Source of the DNA: Larkinella sp. C7
GTDB taxonomy: Bacteria > Bacteroidota > Bacteroidia > Cytophagales > Spirosomataceae
Length of the DNA stretch: 64,000 nucleotides
Reading direction: 5' to 3'
NCBI RefSeq assembly: GCF_006149005.1
Contig: NZ_VBSL01000005.1
Span: forward strand, 124,338 to 188,337
A program made the position numbers and the translations under genes. Below, piece after piece: positions 35,837-44,800 of this stretch. Each line of letters opens with the position of its first letter. Position 1 is the stretch's first letter. A model generated the notes under the pieces. That model searched no databases. It worked only from the letters and a program-made list of their open reading frames with translations, and had not been told where the DNA came from.

Positions 35837-36838
35837 ATGAAAAAGTTACTACGAATTTTGTTAATCGCCGTTGGCGTCATTGTACTGATCGGCATTGGCG
35901 GTTTCGCCTACGTGAAACTGGCTCTGCCCAATGTCGGCCCGGCGCCGGAGCTAACGATTCAGGCCGACTCGGTGCAAATTGCCCGGGGCCGGTATCTGGC
36001 TAACCACGTTGCCGTTTGTGTCGATTGCCATTCCGAACGGAACTGGAACATCGTGAGCGGCCCGGTTATTCCGGGAACCGAAGGCAAGGGTGGTGAAGCA
36101 TTCACCCGTGAAATGGGCTTCCCGGGCGTTTATTATGCCCGCAACATTACCCCGGCCCACCTGAGTGGCTGGAGCGATGGGGAGATCTACCGCGCCATTA
36201 CAGCCGGTGTCAGCAAAGACGGAAGTCCGTTGTTTCCGGTTATGCCCTACGGCAATTTCGGTCAGGCCGACCCGGAAGACATCAAAGCCATTATTGCCTA
36301 CGTGCGCACCCTGAAACCGATCGAAAACAAGTCCATTCCGGCCCCTGAGTCAGACTTTCCGATGAGTTTGATCATCAACACCATTCCCACCCAATCCGAG
36401 GGAGGCAAACGTCCGGCTCCGGCGGATTCGGTTGCTTATGGAAAATACCTGACAACATTGGCCAGTTGTGGCGACTGCCACACGCCCGTAGACGACAAGG
36501 GTCAGCCGCTTCCAGGGATGGCCTTTGCCGGGGGACGGCAATTTCCCATGCCCGTCGGAACCGTTCGCGCCATGAATCTGACGCCTGATGCAGAAACCGG
36601 ACTGGGTTCGTGGACAAAGCAGGCTTTCATTGCCCGCTTCAAAGCCGCCGAAAAGGATTTTAAACACCCCTCTACCGGTGAATTTGAAGGTTTCAACACC
36701 ATTATGCCCTGGATGATGTATGCCGGCATGAGCGAGGAAGATCTGGGCGCCATCTTTACGTACCTCAAAACCGTTCCAGCGGTGAAGAACGCTGTCGTGC
36801 GGTTCACGCCGAAAGGGAAAGAAGTCGCAAGTCGATGA
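35837..36838 (+). CDS. Membrane-anchored diheme cytochrome c
   Basis: 333 residues. One N-terminal membrane helix ('ILLIAVGVIVLIGIGGFAYV') anchors the protein. Two CxxCH heme sites: 'CVDCHSE' (about residue 59) and 'CGDCHTP' (about residue 213), each followed by a distal Met candidate ('GFPGVYYARNITP', 'MNLTPDAETGLG'). The two heme domains are of the type found in periplasmic cytochromes that pass electrons to terminal oxidases or dehydrogenases. It has its own transcription unit, with a strong hairpin just after the stop. Confidence 0.9.
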   Translation: MKKLLRILLIAVGVIVLIGIGGFAYVKLALPNVGPAPELTIQADSVQIARGRYLANHVAVCVDCHSERNWNIVSGPVIPGTEGKGGEAFTREMGFPGVYYARNITPAHLSGWSDGEIYRAITAGVSKDGSPLFPVMPYGNFGQADPEDIKAIIAYVRTLKPIENKSIPAPESDFPMSLIINTIPTQSEGGKRPAPADSVAYGKYLTTLASCGDCHTPVDDKGQPLPGMAFAGGRQFPMPVGTVRAMNLTPDAETGLGSWTKQAFIARFKAAEKDFKHPSTGEFEGFNTIMPWMMYAGMSEEDLGAIFTYLKTVPAVKNAVVRFTPKGKEVASR

Positions 36839-36842
36839 GTAA

Positions 36843-36876
36843 AAATGACGGCCCAGCGATTGGTGGGCCGTCATTT
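36843..36876. terminator. Hairpin after the cytochrome gene
   Basis: AAATGACGGCCCA and TGGGCCGTCATTT make a perfect 13-pair stem with an 8-base loop, directly after the stop. The right arm itself ends in TTT. Confidence 0.75.
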
Positions 36877-37027
36877 GCCCCAATTTCGCTAAAAAGTGGT
36901 TTTTCCGAAAATTCCACGCCTTTTAATCAATACCATCCTGGTGATCTGCCGTTTAATCAAATAGCAGTTGTCCTTTCGGGGGAAAAGTCGACTATTGCAC
37001 GGTTTAATAACCGACCTAGCCTCGATC

Positions 37028-37654
37028 ATGCCATACAACATCGCTCTTCTGGACGACCATCAGGTGGTGCTTGAAAGCTTTGCCAATCTGCTTGCCACTT
37101 CAGACCACTTCCGGGTAATCGGTATGGCTTTTGACCAATCCTCTTTGGTGAAGATTCTGGATCAACACCCCATCGACGTGCTGATTACGGACCTGCTGAT
37201 GCCAAGTATCAACGGAACCGAGCTGGTACCCATCCTGAAAACCCGCTACCCCACGCTGTCTATTCTGGTGTTGTCTGGCTCGACGGATCCCCTGCTGGTG
37301 CGGCAGGTAATGCAGGCCGGAGCGAACGGCTTTGTGACGAAAACCGCCGATAAAGCCGAACTCTTCGATGCCATTCTGGCCGTTGGGGCTGGTCGCCGGC
37401 ACATCGATAGCCGGGTTTTTTCAGTGGAAGAAACCGTGCTGGTTCTCCCCGCCAGCAATCCCCTGACCGATCGTGAAACGCAAATTGCCAGCCTGATTGT
37501 GGATGAATTATCCAGTGTAGAAATTGCCGCCCGGCTGTTCATTTCGTTCAATACCGTAGAAACGCATCGCAAGCGGATTTATCAAAAACTGGGGGTGACC
37601 ACGGCGCTGGGCTTAATGAAATATTTGCTAAAACGGGGTTTTGTGAAACAGTAA
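37028..37654 (+). CDS. NarL/FixJ-type response regulator
   Basis: 208 residues from the ATG at 37028, chosen because receiver domains begin close to the 'IALLDDHQVV' acidic pair. Phosphoryl site Asp lies in 'VLITDLLMPSINGTE' (about residue 54). The LuxR-type helix-turn-helix at the C-terminus reads 'LTDRETQIASLIVDELSSVE' and 'ARLFISFNTVETHRKRIYQK'. No intact kinase gene is adjacent; only a histidine-kinase C-terminal remnant remains on the opposite strand just downstream. The regulator may therefore work with a distant kinase. Confidence 0.92.
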   Translation: MPYNIALLDDHQVVLESFANLLATSDHFRVIGMAFDQSSLVKILDQHPIDVLITDLLMPSINGTELVPILKTRYPTLSILVLSGSTDPLLVRQVMQAGANGFVTKTADKAELFDAILAVGAGRRHIDSRVFSVEETVLVLPASNPLTDRETQIASLIVDELSSVEIAARLFISFNTVETHRKRIYQKLGVTTALGLMKYLLKRGFVKQ

Positions 37655-37709
37655 AGGGCAGTGTAATGCTGGCTTCGGTCCCGTTCTCTCCGCTAGATTC
37701 CATCCAACA

Positions 37710-37832
37710 TTACGCTCCGATGGTCTCGGCCTGTTCCCGGATGTTGTACAATCCCATCCCAACGTCCGCCGGATGAATGACGCCCATACCGTCATCGTTC
37801 AATTGCCAAATCAGGCAGTCGCCGTGCTGAAC
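37710..37832 (-). pseudogene. Remnant of a histidine kinase C-terminus
   Basis: Reading the minus strand ending at the TAA at 37710-37712 gives about 40 residues with 'LIWQLNDDGMGVIHP' and 'VGMGLYNIREQAETIGA'. These are the G1 (DDGMG) and G2 (GMGLYNI) ATP-binding boxes typical of HisKA_3/NarX- or LytS-like kinases. Upstream of position 37832 the frame reads 'KRKKR' and the similarity is lost, with no dimerisation helix or sensor seen. It is convergent with the response regulator, hence probably a broken former partner. Confidence 0.7.
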
Positions 37833-37989
37833 CCTTTTTTTCCTCTTTGCCAAACTCCGCGAGACTCTTTCATACAAACGCCCCAGCCTCCTCTTATTCC
37901 CCGATCCAGCAGGCTATCTACGTACGACTGATCCGTATTTCGGTCAAAATTGAACGGCGAAATCTCAAAAGACGAACCATTTGAAAGCA

Positions 37990-38034
37990 AAATCACCGAA
38001 ATCCGTGACAGGAAATCACGGATTTCGGTGATTT
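37990..38034. terminator. Strong bidirectional hairpin
   Basis: AAATCACCGAAATCCGTGA pairs perfectly with TCACGGATTTCGGTGATTT: 19 pairs with a 7-base loop. T bases follow on the + strand and the preceding bases are A-rich, so it could stop transcription in either direction. Confidence 0.8.
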
Positions 38035-38108
38035 TTCGGGATCGGGGATTCAGGACATTTGTACCGGTAATTTTCTGATACACACCCTATAGATAATCTT
38101 CTTACGCC

Positions 38109-38342
38109 TTGAAACGAATCACTTTAGCCACCGCTTACTTAACGGTCATCGGCATTCTGGCTTTTTTCCAGTCGCCCGGTTTTTTACTCGTCTGTGACCA
38201 TGCCTTCGGGCCGCTATCCCCCGTCAATCAGCCACCGACACTCACCATCCAGGAAGGCAACAGGTCGGCTCCAACTACCTTCCAACCTTTTCAGGTATCG
38301 CCCACTCGCCAACTTCCCGACATTCAGATTGTCCACCAGTAA
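38109..38342 (+). CDS. Small membrane or secreted hypothetical protein
   Basis: 77 residues from a TTG codon. A hydrophobic stretch 'TAYLTVIGILAFFQSPGFLL' stands at the N-terminus, followed by a Pro/Thr-rich polar tail. No family is recognised. It is followed 30 bases later by another small secreted protein, so the two may form a pair. Confidence 0.5.
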   Translation: MKRITLATAYLTVIGILAFFQSPGFLLVCDHAFGPLSPVNQPPTLTIQEGNRSAPTTFQPFQVSPTRQLPDIQIVHQ

Positions 38343-38372
38343 GTATACCGCACCGAATCCTTCCATCTCATC

Positions 38373-38507
38373 ATGAAAACCGTTTTGATTTCCCTGATCA
38401 CCGTCCTGTGTGCGTTGATTTGGTCTGGCTTTTCCCGTTTCGATCTCTACGATACTGACGACTCCGACATCACCTGGGATGAAATTGACGAGGACTTATG
38501 GCCTTAG
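38373..38507 (+). CDS. 44-residue secreted acidic peptide
   Basis: The frame runs from ATG 38373 to TAG 38507. The first 19 residues 'MKTVLISLITVLCALIWSG' look like a signal or membrane segment. The mature part is very acidic ('YDTDDSDITWDEIDEDLWP'). No family is known to me. The clear bipartite design makes a chance frame less likely, but the call remains tentative. Confidence 0.5.
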   Translation: MKTVLISLITVLCALIWSGFSRFDLYDTDDSDITWDEIDEDLWP

Positions 38508-38665
38508 GCCATCTTCTATTCAACGCATCCCAGGTCCTATGAACCACCTGAAAAAATAACCACCCGGTGGCTGGCTTTGATCTTTTCATTACCCCTTCTA
38601 ATACCCCGTAAAGTGGAGACCAGAAACCACTTTAAAAAACGGAATGGAACCAAAAACCAACGATT

Positions 38666-38938
38666 ATGCCTAAGTATGTCATTGAAAGGGAAATACCGGG
38701 AGCCGGGAATTTAACCCATGACCAATTGAAAGCCATTTCACAAACCTCCTGCAACGTGCTCAACAAGATGGGGCCTCAAATTCAGTGGGTTCATAGCTAT
38801 GTTGCAACGGATAAACTTTACTGCGTTTACAATGCGTTAAACGAAGACATGATTCGGGAGCACGCCAGACAGGGCGGGTTTCCGGCCAATTCGATCATGG
38901 AAGTTTCCGTCATTATCGACCCGGTCACAGCCGAATAG
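38666..38938 (+). CDS. DUF4242 family protein
   Basis: 90 residues. 'MPKYVIEREIPGAGNLTHDQ' and 'VHSYVATDKLYCVYNALNED', 'IREHARQGGFPAN' match the DUF4242 fold, a ferredoxin-like small domain; a related Streptomyces protein binds nickel. The function here is unknown. It is 30 bases upstream of the OsmC gene and probably cotranscribed. Confidence 0.85.
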   Translation: MPKYVIEREIPGAGNLTHDQLKAISQTSCNVLNKMGPQIQWVHSYVATDKLYCVYNALNEDMIREHARQGGFPANSIMEVSVIIDPVTAE

Positions 38939-38968
38939 TTTGTTTTTTAAAATTGGTTACCTTGCTAC

Positions 38969-39475
38969 ATGAATGCAGAAGAACTTAGAAACCGGCAGGC
39001 GCCACTCAAGGATCAATACCGCAGACAACCCGAATCTGCTATCCTAACCCTGAAAGCAGCGGGGAAAATAGGCGAAGGCATTTCGTGCAAAGTGGAAACC
39101 GGCCGCGCAGTGGTCGAAGCCGGGTTGCATCCCGCAACAGGGGGCGACGGTCTTCTGGCCTGTTCAGGGGATATGCTTCTGGAAGCCCTGGTCGCTTGCG
39201 CCGGTGTGACTTTACGCGCCGTTTCAACGGCCATCGGTATTGACCTGAAAGACGGCACGATAACCGCCGAGGGTGATCTGGATTTCCGCGGAACCCTGGG
39301 CGTTTCCAAAGAAGCACCCGTAGGTTTTCAAACCATTCGTCTGGCTTTCAATCTGGATACCGATGCATCGGCGGAACAGCTTCTGACGCTGGCCAGGTTG
39401 ACCGAGCGGTATTGCGTTGTTTATCAGACGCTAACGCAGGGCGTTTCAGTGAAAACCACCTTTACTTTTTTATGA
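38969..39475 (+). CDS. OsmC family protein
   Basis: 168 residues. OsmC/Ohr-type cysteines are in 'LVACAGVTLRAVSTAIG' and 'ERYCVVYQTL', the expected spacing for a thiol-based hydroperoxide reductase. The N-terminal strand region includes 'ISCKVETGRAVVEAG'. Whether it acts on organic hydroperoxides is inferred from the family. A perfect palindrome 75 bases after the stop probably terminates the transcript. Confidence 0.88.
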   Translation: MNAEELRNRQAPLKDQYRRQPESAILTLKAAGKIGEGISCKVETGRAVVEAGLHPATGGDGLLACSGDMLLEALVACAGVTLRAVSTAIGIDLKDGTITAEGDLDFRGTLGVSKEAPVGFQTIRLAFNLDTDASAEQLLTLARLTERYCVVYQTLTQGVSVKTTFTFL

Positions 39476-39550
39476 GTCGATGTGAACACAATGATCAGGG
39501 GTCAATCTAAAAGATCAATTGGATGATTTATTGGCCGCTTTAAACGAGAG

Positions 39551-39574
39551 AAGGCCCGCTGATCAGCGGGCCTT
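39551..39574. terminator. Perfect palindromic bidirectional terminator
   Basis: AAGGCCCGCT-GATC-AGCGGGCCTT: a 10-pair stem with a GATC loop, located between the convergent OsmC gene and the Uma2 pseudogene. It can serve both strands. Confidence 0.85.
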
Positions 39575-39576
39575 CG

Positions 39577-40117
39577 TTATTCCGGTTCTTCCTGAACATC
39601 GACGGACTCCAGCCGAACCACATCCGATAGTTTCCAATACGATGCAATCCGCCAGAGATCCTCTTCCACTTTGGTAAATACATCCACCAGAACGCGATCA
39701 GGGCTTATTTGAACGTATTGTTGAAAGGAAGCTGTCGGTGCAATCGAAATTTTCAGCGTTTATCGTATCCTTTCGTGGATGGCGAAAATACCTCAATGAT
39801 TACGATGGGGTATTAGCAGCATTCTTGTTAATCCCAAAAGTCTGCAACGCACCGCAGACGATGCTGGCATCGGGATAAACATATTGACTCTCCGATAGGG
39901 CAAGGGCCAGATCAGAATTGTAGACGCGGCACGGTTTTCCTTTCAAACTGTTTCCCAACTCACGCGTTGTGTTCGTTACAATCAAACTGTGGGCCGGCGT
40001 TCCGCCAGCCATATCATAAATTACACCATTGATGTATTCATGCCTAACATCTGATTCCTGCTCCAGCGCAAGGTATTCTTCGACAGTATAATGAGTTTTT
40101 TCAACTCCCTGACCCAT
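39577..40117 (-). pseudogene. Decayed Uma2 family endonuclease-like gene
   Basis: The first 95 residues are intact ('YTVEEYLALEQESDVRHEYI', 'GTPAHSLIVTNTTRELGNSL', 'VYPDASIVCG') and match the start of Uma2 (DUF820) proteins, which have a restriction-endonuclease fold. Near 39811 the frame shifts. The next expected piece 'PIVIIEVFSPSTKGYDKR' is in another frame and ends at a TGA about position 39760. A further shift is needed to read the tail 'QYVQISPDRVLVDVFTKVEE', which ends in TAA at 39577-39579. So at least two frameshifts and one in-frame stop have broken a gene of about 180 codons. Confidence 0.8.
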
Positions 40118-40159
40118 AGTTTATTTGCTCTAAGATGTCAATAAACTGAAAATCTGACA

Positions 40160-41239
40160 TTAGGCTGTCCGCTTCACCAGGTCGACCAGCGTTTCGATCC
40201 AGATGGGGCTGTCGTTCAGGCTTTCGACCAACTGCCAGCGTTCACCGCCGAACTTCTCGAACAGTTCCTTGTATTCGACGCCCACCTCAATGATGGTTTC
40301 CAGGCAATCGGCCACAAACGCCGGAGAGAACGCCAGCACACTTTTGACGCCTTGTTTGGCCAGTTGCGGGATAACATCATCCGTATACGGCTGAATCCAG
40401 GGATTTTTTCCCAGTCGGGACTGAAAACAGGTGGTGTATTTCCCTTCGGGAATACCGAGTTCCTTCACCAGTCGCCGGGTGGTATCGAAACACTGCGCCC
40501 GGTAACAATACTGGTTCATGGCGTGCAGGGAATCGCAGCAATCGCCCAGCTTGCACACCTTTCCGGTCACGTCGCCTTTCAAAATCTGGCGTTCGGGCAA
40601 ACCGTGGTAGCTGAAAATAACGTGGTCGTAGTCTTCCTGCGCCATGTATTTACGACCCAGACGGACAAATCCTTCAATGAATTTGGGATGATCGGAAAAG
40701 CGGTTGGTGAACCGGATCTGCGGAATAACCTGCCACTTGCCGACAATTTCCATCACTTTTTCATACACCGAACCCGTACTGGCCGACGCATACTGCGGAA
40801 AAAAGGGAATGACAATGATCTCGGTCAAACCCAGTTGCTGAAACGCCGAAAGACCGGCATCGATGCTCGGATTCTGATACCGCATCGCCAGTTTTACCAC
40901 ATAATCGTCACCCAGTGCCTTTTGCAGCTCCCGCTCCACCACTTCACCGTAATACTTTAAGGGAGAACCATTTGCGGTCCACACTTCCCCGTAGACCTTC
41001 GCCGATTTGGGAGCTCGAAACGGCGCGATGATCCCATTGACCAGAAACGTGCGGGACACCACCGGAATGTCGATCACCCGACCGTCCATCAAAAACTCGC
41101 GGAGGTATTTTCGGACATCCGGCACCGACGGACTGTCGGGCGTGCCCAGGTTGACAATCAGAACGCCGGTTTTACCGGGCTGTTTCTGAACGGGTATTGA
41201 TTGCTGCAAAACAGGCAGGGCCTGATCGGGTACTTCCAT
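40160..41239 (-). CDS. hemH: Ferrochelatase
   Basis: 359 residues from the ATG at 41239; a TTG at 41260 would add seven residues. It inserts ferrous iron into protoporphyrin (or a porphyrin precursor) in heme synthesis. Family marks are 'GVLIVNLGTPDSPSV' at the N-terminus, 'VIFSYHGLPER' with the catalytic His, and 'AFSPAFVADCLETIIEV' with the conserved Glu. Several Cys ('CKLGDCCDSL', 'CYRAQC') lie in the middle. It is a single gene, divergent from oxyR. Confidence 0.95.
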   Translation of the reverse strand: MEVPDQALPVLQQSIPVQKQPGKTGVLIVNLGTPDSPSVPDVRKYLREFLMDGRVIDIPVVSRTFLVNGIIAPFRAPKSAKVYGEVWTANGSPLKYYGEVVERELQKALGDDYVVKLAMRYQNPSIDAGLSAFQQLGLTEIIVIPFFPQYASASTGSVYEKVMEIVGKWQVIPQIRFTNRFSDHPKFIEGFVRLGRKYMAQEDYDHVIFSYHGLPERQILKGDVTGKVCKLGDCCDSLHAMNQYCYRAQCFDTTRRLVKELGIPEGKYTTCFQSRLGKNPWIQPYTDDVIPQLAKQGVKSVLAFSPAFVADCLETIIEVGVEYKELFEKFGGERWQLVESLNDSPIWIETLVDLVKRTA

Positions 41240-41304
41240 AGCGAGTAACTTGATTGACAAATCAAAATTACAACGGAATTGGTATCAACTCAATCACTAT
41301 CTTT

Positions 41305-41312
41305 TATTTTTG
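41305..41312 (+). promoter_or_regulatory. Candidate -7 box (TATTTTTG) upstream of oxyR
   Basis: TATTTTTG fits the Bacteroidota TAnnTTTG consensus exactly. A TTG lies 23 bases upstream (41279-41281), slightly far from the usual spacing. It would start transcription about 130 bases before oxyR. Confidence 0.4.
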
Positions 41313-41349
41313 TATCGAAATTATTTATAATTAATAGAGGGCTAGAAAT

Positions 41350-41437
41350 GGCCGGATGGTTGAAAATGGTTAAGGGACACGGGTTGTCAAACCGCCAAAG
41401 CCATTATAACCATTTTTAACCATCTCAACCATTCAAG
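41350..41437. repeat. Inverted repeat built of AACCATT words before oxyR
   Basis: GGCCGGATGGTTGAAAATGG on the left pairs with AACCATTTTTAACCATC and following words on the right. The right arm repeats AACCAT or ACCATT several times up to the start codon region. Stem pairs are imperfect. Confidence 0.7.
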
Positions 41438-41452
41438 CCATCACCACCATTC

Positions 41453-42388
41453 ATGACCCTTTCGCAGTTAGAATACATTGTTGCCGTTGATACCCACCGC
41501 CATTTTGCCACTGCCGCCGATCATTGTCACGTTACCCAGCCCACATTGAGTATGCAAATTCAAAAGCTGGAGGACGAATTAGGTGTTTTGCTTTTCGACC
41601 GGTCGAAGCAACCGGTGGTGCCAACGGAAACCGGCCAACTGATTCTGAATCAGGCGCGTGACGTATTGCGAACCGCCCGGCGGATTCCGGAAATTGTGAA
41701 AGAGTCGAAAGAGGATTTTAGTGGTGAGCTTCGGCTGGGCATCATTCCAACGCTGGCGCCCTATCTGTTGCCCTACTTCATTGGCCAGTTCATCGACCGC
41801 TATCCGGCCGTGACGGTTCACATTCAGGAGATGATGACGGAGCAGGTGCTGGAGCGACTGAAAAACGGACTGATCGACGTGGGTATTGTGGTTACTCCGC
41901 TGGATGAAAACGGTCTGCTCGAAATTCCGCTGTTTTACGAGCCTTTTGTCGTTTATGCCTCCGACTCCCATCCCCTTTTTCAAAAAACCGCTATTTCGGC
42001 GATGGATTTAAAAACCGATGGTTTGTGGCTGTTGACCGAAGGGCATTGCTTTCGAAACCAGGTCGTTAGCCTGTGCGGAAACGACAAACGACTGAACGGC
42101 AGCCAACCGTTGCGCTACGAAACGGGTTCGCTCGAAACGCTGATCAAACTGATTGATAAACAGGATGGGTTTACGCTACTCCCCTATCTGGCGACGCTTG
42201 ACATGGACGCCATCCGGAAGGCCCGCACCCGGCCTTTCGAGGCTCCACAGCCGGTGCGGGAAGTCAGTCTGGTGATGCACCGCAGCTTTCTGAAGCGGAA
42301 GCTGATCGATGCGCTGAAGCAGGAAATAGTTACCCACTTGCCCGCCGAACTGACTACGAAGAAAAAAAATACAATCGTTGGTCTTTAA
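41453..42388 (+). CDS. oxyR: OxyR-type LysR transcriptional regulator
   Basis: 311 residues. The LysR helix-turn-helix is at the N-terminus ('[20 protein letters not shown]', '[13 protein letters not shown]'). The redox centre is conserved: '[14 protein letters not shown]' puts Cys at residue 199 and a second Cys nine residues later, the same spacing as the Cys199-Cys208 disulfide of E. coli OxyR. It should sense hydrogen peroxide and activate genes such as peroxiredoxin and ferrochelatase, here both within 7 kb, although no OxyR binding site was identified. The 3' end overlaps the convergent helicase gene by 4 bases. Confidence 0.93.
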   Translation: MTLSQLEYIVAVDTHRHFATAADHCHVTQPTLSMQIQKLEDELGVLLFDRSKQPVVPTETGQLILNQARDVLRTARRIPEIVKESKEDFSGELRLGIIPTLAPYLLPYFIGQFIDRYPAVTVHIQEMMTEQVLERLKNGLIDVGIVVTPLDENGLLEIPLFYEPFVVYASDSHPLFQKTAISAMDLKTDGLWLLTEGHCFRNQVVSLCGNDKRLNGSQPLRYETGSLETLIKLIDKQDGFTLLPYLATLDMDAIRKARTRPFEAPQPVREVSLVMHRSFLKRKLIDALKQEIVTHLPAELTTKKKNTIVGL

Positions 42389-43653
42389 CGCCGGCCAAAC
42401 CGTCGGCGGCTACCACCCCGGAAATCACTGCCCGCACTTTCGCCCCGGCTTCCGTTGGCACCGTTGCCCGATTGCGTCCGCGATGACTGCCCCGTTCCGG
42501 AAGAAGCCACAGCGGTTTCCATCGGATACGGATGGTTGTCAACCACCGGTATTGACTTGGTAATCAACTTGTTAATATCGCGCAAATATTCCTTTTCTTC
42601 CGCATCGCAAAACGACAGCGCAATCCCGTCGTGACCCGCCCGGCCCGTCCGGCCAATCCGGTGAACGTACGTCTCCGGGACGTTGGGCAGTTCGTAGTTG
42701 ATCACGTGCGACAGTTCATCGACGTCGATGCCCCGTGCAGCAATATCCGTGGCTACCAACACCCGCGTTTGCCGGTTTTTAAAGTTCGTCAGGGCACGCT
42801 GGCGCGCGTTCTGCGACTTATTGCCGTGAATGGCTTCCGCCTGAATACCGGCTTTCAGCAGATCTTTGGCCACTTTATCGGCACCATGTTTGGTTCGGGC
42901 AAACACCAGAGCCGATTCAATGGCTTTGTCGTTGAGCAGGTGAATGAGCAGGCGTTTCTTGTCGGTTTTGTCCACAAAATAAACGGCCTGTTTCACTTTC
43001 TCAGCCGTTGAAGAAACCGGCGTTACTTCCACTCTGACCGGTTTCCGCAAAATCGTATCGGCCAGTTTGGAAACGTCTGGCGGCATGGTGGCAGAGAAAA
43101 ACAGCGACTGGCGCTGGGCTGGCAGTTTGGCAATCACCTTTTTGACATCGTGGATAAAGCCCATGTCGAGCATCCGGTCGGCTTCGTCGAGAACGAACAA
43201 TTCGATATGTTGCAAATGAACAAACCGCTGGTTCATCAGATCCAGTAAACGGCCCGGCGTGGCAATCATGATGTCGACGCCAGCTTTCAGGGCGAGCGTC
43301 TGCGAATGTTGCGGAACTCCGCCGAATATAACCGTATGACGCAGGTTCAAATATTTTCCGTAGGCAGCAAAACTCTCTCCGATCTGGATGGCCAGTTCGC
43401 GGGTAGGCGTCAGAATAAGGGCTTTGATGGGGCGGGGACCCCGTTCCGGACCTTTTTCGGCTTCCAGAATTTGCAGGATGGGAATGGCAAAAGCCGCCGT
43501 TTTTCCGGTGCCGGTCTGGGCGCAACCCAGCAAATCCCGGCGTTCCAGCAAAATGGGAATAGCCTGTTCCTGTATGGGGGTGGGGGTCGTATATCCTTCG
43601 GCGCTCAGGGCCTTCAGAATGGGCTCGATGAGCGCTAATTTGGTAAAAGACAT
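42385..43653 (-). CDS. DEAD-box RNA helicase, RhlE-type
   Basis: 422 residues. Motifs in order: Q motif '[14 protein letters not shown]', Walker A '[14 protein letters not shown]', 'TPTRELAIQ', DEAD '[14 protein letters not shown]', 'FFSATMP', '[14 protein letters not shown]' and '[15 protein letters not shown]'. The C-terminal tail is short, Gly/Ser-rich and basic, ending '[10 protein letters not shown]', as in RhlE proteins that bind RNA non-specifically. It probably helps ribosome assembly or RNA decay. Single gene, 55 bases downstream of nuoH on the same strand. Confidence 0.93.
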   Translation of the reverse strand: MSFTKLALIEPILKALSAEGYTTPTPIQEQAIPILLERRDLLGCAQTGTGKTAAFAIPILQILEAEKGPERGPRPIKALILTPTRELAIQIGESFAAYGKYLNLRHTVIFGGVPQHSQTLALKAGVDIMIATPGRLLDLMNQRFVHLQHIELFVLDEADRMLDMGFIHDVKKVIAKLPAQRQSLFFSATMPPDVSKLADTILRKPVRVEVTPVSSTAEKVKQAVYFVDKTDKKRLLIHLLNDKAIESALVFARTKHGADKVAKDLLKAGIQAEAIHGNKSQNARQRALTNFKNRQTRVLVATDIAARGIDVDELSHVINYELPNVPETYVHRIGRTGRAGHDGIALSFCDAEEKEYLRDINKLITKSIPVVDNHPYPMETAVASSGTGQSSRTQSGNGANGSRGESAGSDFRGGSRRRFGRR

Positions 43654-43708
43654 GTGTTGAATTTAATACTTGTACCTGTACAACCCTGCCAGGACAAATA
43701 AAGTGCCA

Positions 43709-44791
43709 TTACACCATCAACAACCGCCAAACACCCGAAATCAGCAGCAAAATCAGGCCGATGGGCGTCAGTACTTTCCAGCACAGAAACATCATCTGAT
43801 CGACCCGGACGCGGGGGAATGTCCAGCGCACCCACATCTGCACCAGCACCGCCAGCATCGCTTTAGAAAACAGCCAGAACACGCCGGTGATGTTGCCCCA
43901 GGCAGTTCCGGGCAGGCCACTCGTCCAGTCGGCCAGGCGCAGGGGGCCGAGATTGGGCAGGGGTGTGTTCCAGCTTCCCAGGAATAAAATGGCCCCCAGA
44001 AAAGAAACCAGCAGCATCATGGCGTATTCGGAAAGCATCAGCAGGGCAAACCGCATCCCGCTGTATTCGGTATTGTAACCACCGACTAGTTCGGATTCGC
44101 CTTCGGGCAAGTCGAACGGGGCACGGTTGCTCTCGGCCAACGTCGTGATGAAAAAGACGATGTAGGCAATCAGCAGAAACGGGTTGCGGAGAATATTCCA
44201 GCTAAAAATACCGCCCCAGTTCGTCACATCGACACCCAGTGCCTTCAGCCCGAACAGGTAATTGGTTTCTTCGGTATAAATGCCCTGCTGAAAACTGATG
44301 GTCTGTAAATTCAGCGTCTGGCAAATCATCACCGCGCAAAGAATGGTGAGGCCAAGCGGTATTTCATAGGAAACAATCTGCGCCACCGAGCGCATGGCCC
44401 CAAAAAGCGAATATTTGTTGTTGGACCCCCAACCGGCCATCATAATGCCGATCACATCGACCGAAACAATCGCCATCAGGTAAAATACGCCCACCTCTGT
44501 AGCCGAGCCTTGCAGGTCGGGGGTCAGCGGCATCACGGCATAGCCCGCAAAAACCGAGGCAAAAATGATCAGCGGAGCCAGCAGAAACAGCTTGCGGTCG
44601 GCGGCTTTCGGCACAATGTCTTCTTTCTGAAGCAATTTCAGCAGATCCGCAATCAGTTGCAGCAAACCGAATTTCCCCACTTCCATTGGCCCCAGCCGGT
44701 CCTGAATAAACGCCGAAACCTTCCGTTCGAGGTAAACCCCAACGACCACAAAACTAACCGCAATGACTAAAAATATCGGAAGAGCGAGCAT
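43709..44791 (-). CDS. nuoH: NADH-quinone oxidoreductase subunit H
   Basis: 360 residues with eight or more membrane helices. Conserved complex I features: 'ERKVSAFIQDRLGPMEVG', 'NRAPFDLPEGESELVGGYNT' and 'SGMRFALLMLSEYAMM'. NuoH joins the peripheral arm to the membrane arm next to the quinone site. No other nuo gene lies within the window: neighbours are the RhlE helicase and a divergent photolyase. The rest of complex I must be encoded elsewhere. Confidence 0.95.
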   Translation of the reverse strand: MLALPIFLVIAVSFVVVGVYLERKVSAFIQDRLGPMEVGKFGLLQLIADLLKLLQKEDIVPKAADRKLFLLAPLIIFASVFAGYAVMPLTPDLQGSATEVGVFYLMAIVSVDVIGIMMAGWGSNNKYSLFGAMRSVAQIVSYEIPLGLTILCAVMICQTLNLQTISFQQGIYTEETNYLFGLKALGVDVTNWGGIFSWNILRNPFLLIAYIVFFITTLAESNRAPFDLPEGESELVGGYNTEYSGMRFALLMLSEYAMMLLVSFLGAILFLGSWNTPLPNLGPLRLADWTSGLPGTAWGNITGVFWLFSKAMLAVLVQMWVRWTFPRVRVDQMMFLCWKVLTPIGLILLLISGVWRLLMV

Positions 44792-44800
44792 AATGTACCC

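Larger units (their letters stand above)
37655..38108. other. Gap with kinase remnant and strong hairpin
   Basis: 454 bases between the response regulator and the small TTG-start gene. Besides the kinase remnant and the hairpin at 37990-38034 I find nothing coherent; a 90-residue frame on the minus strand overlaps the hairpin and is not convincing. Confidence 0.55.

Noticed and set aside
37811-38083. A 90-residue reading frame on the minus strand
   Set aside because: It runs through the 19-pair hairpin at 37990-38034, has no domain, and its end is out of frame with the histidine-kinase remnant.
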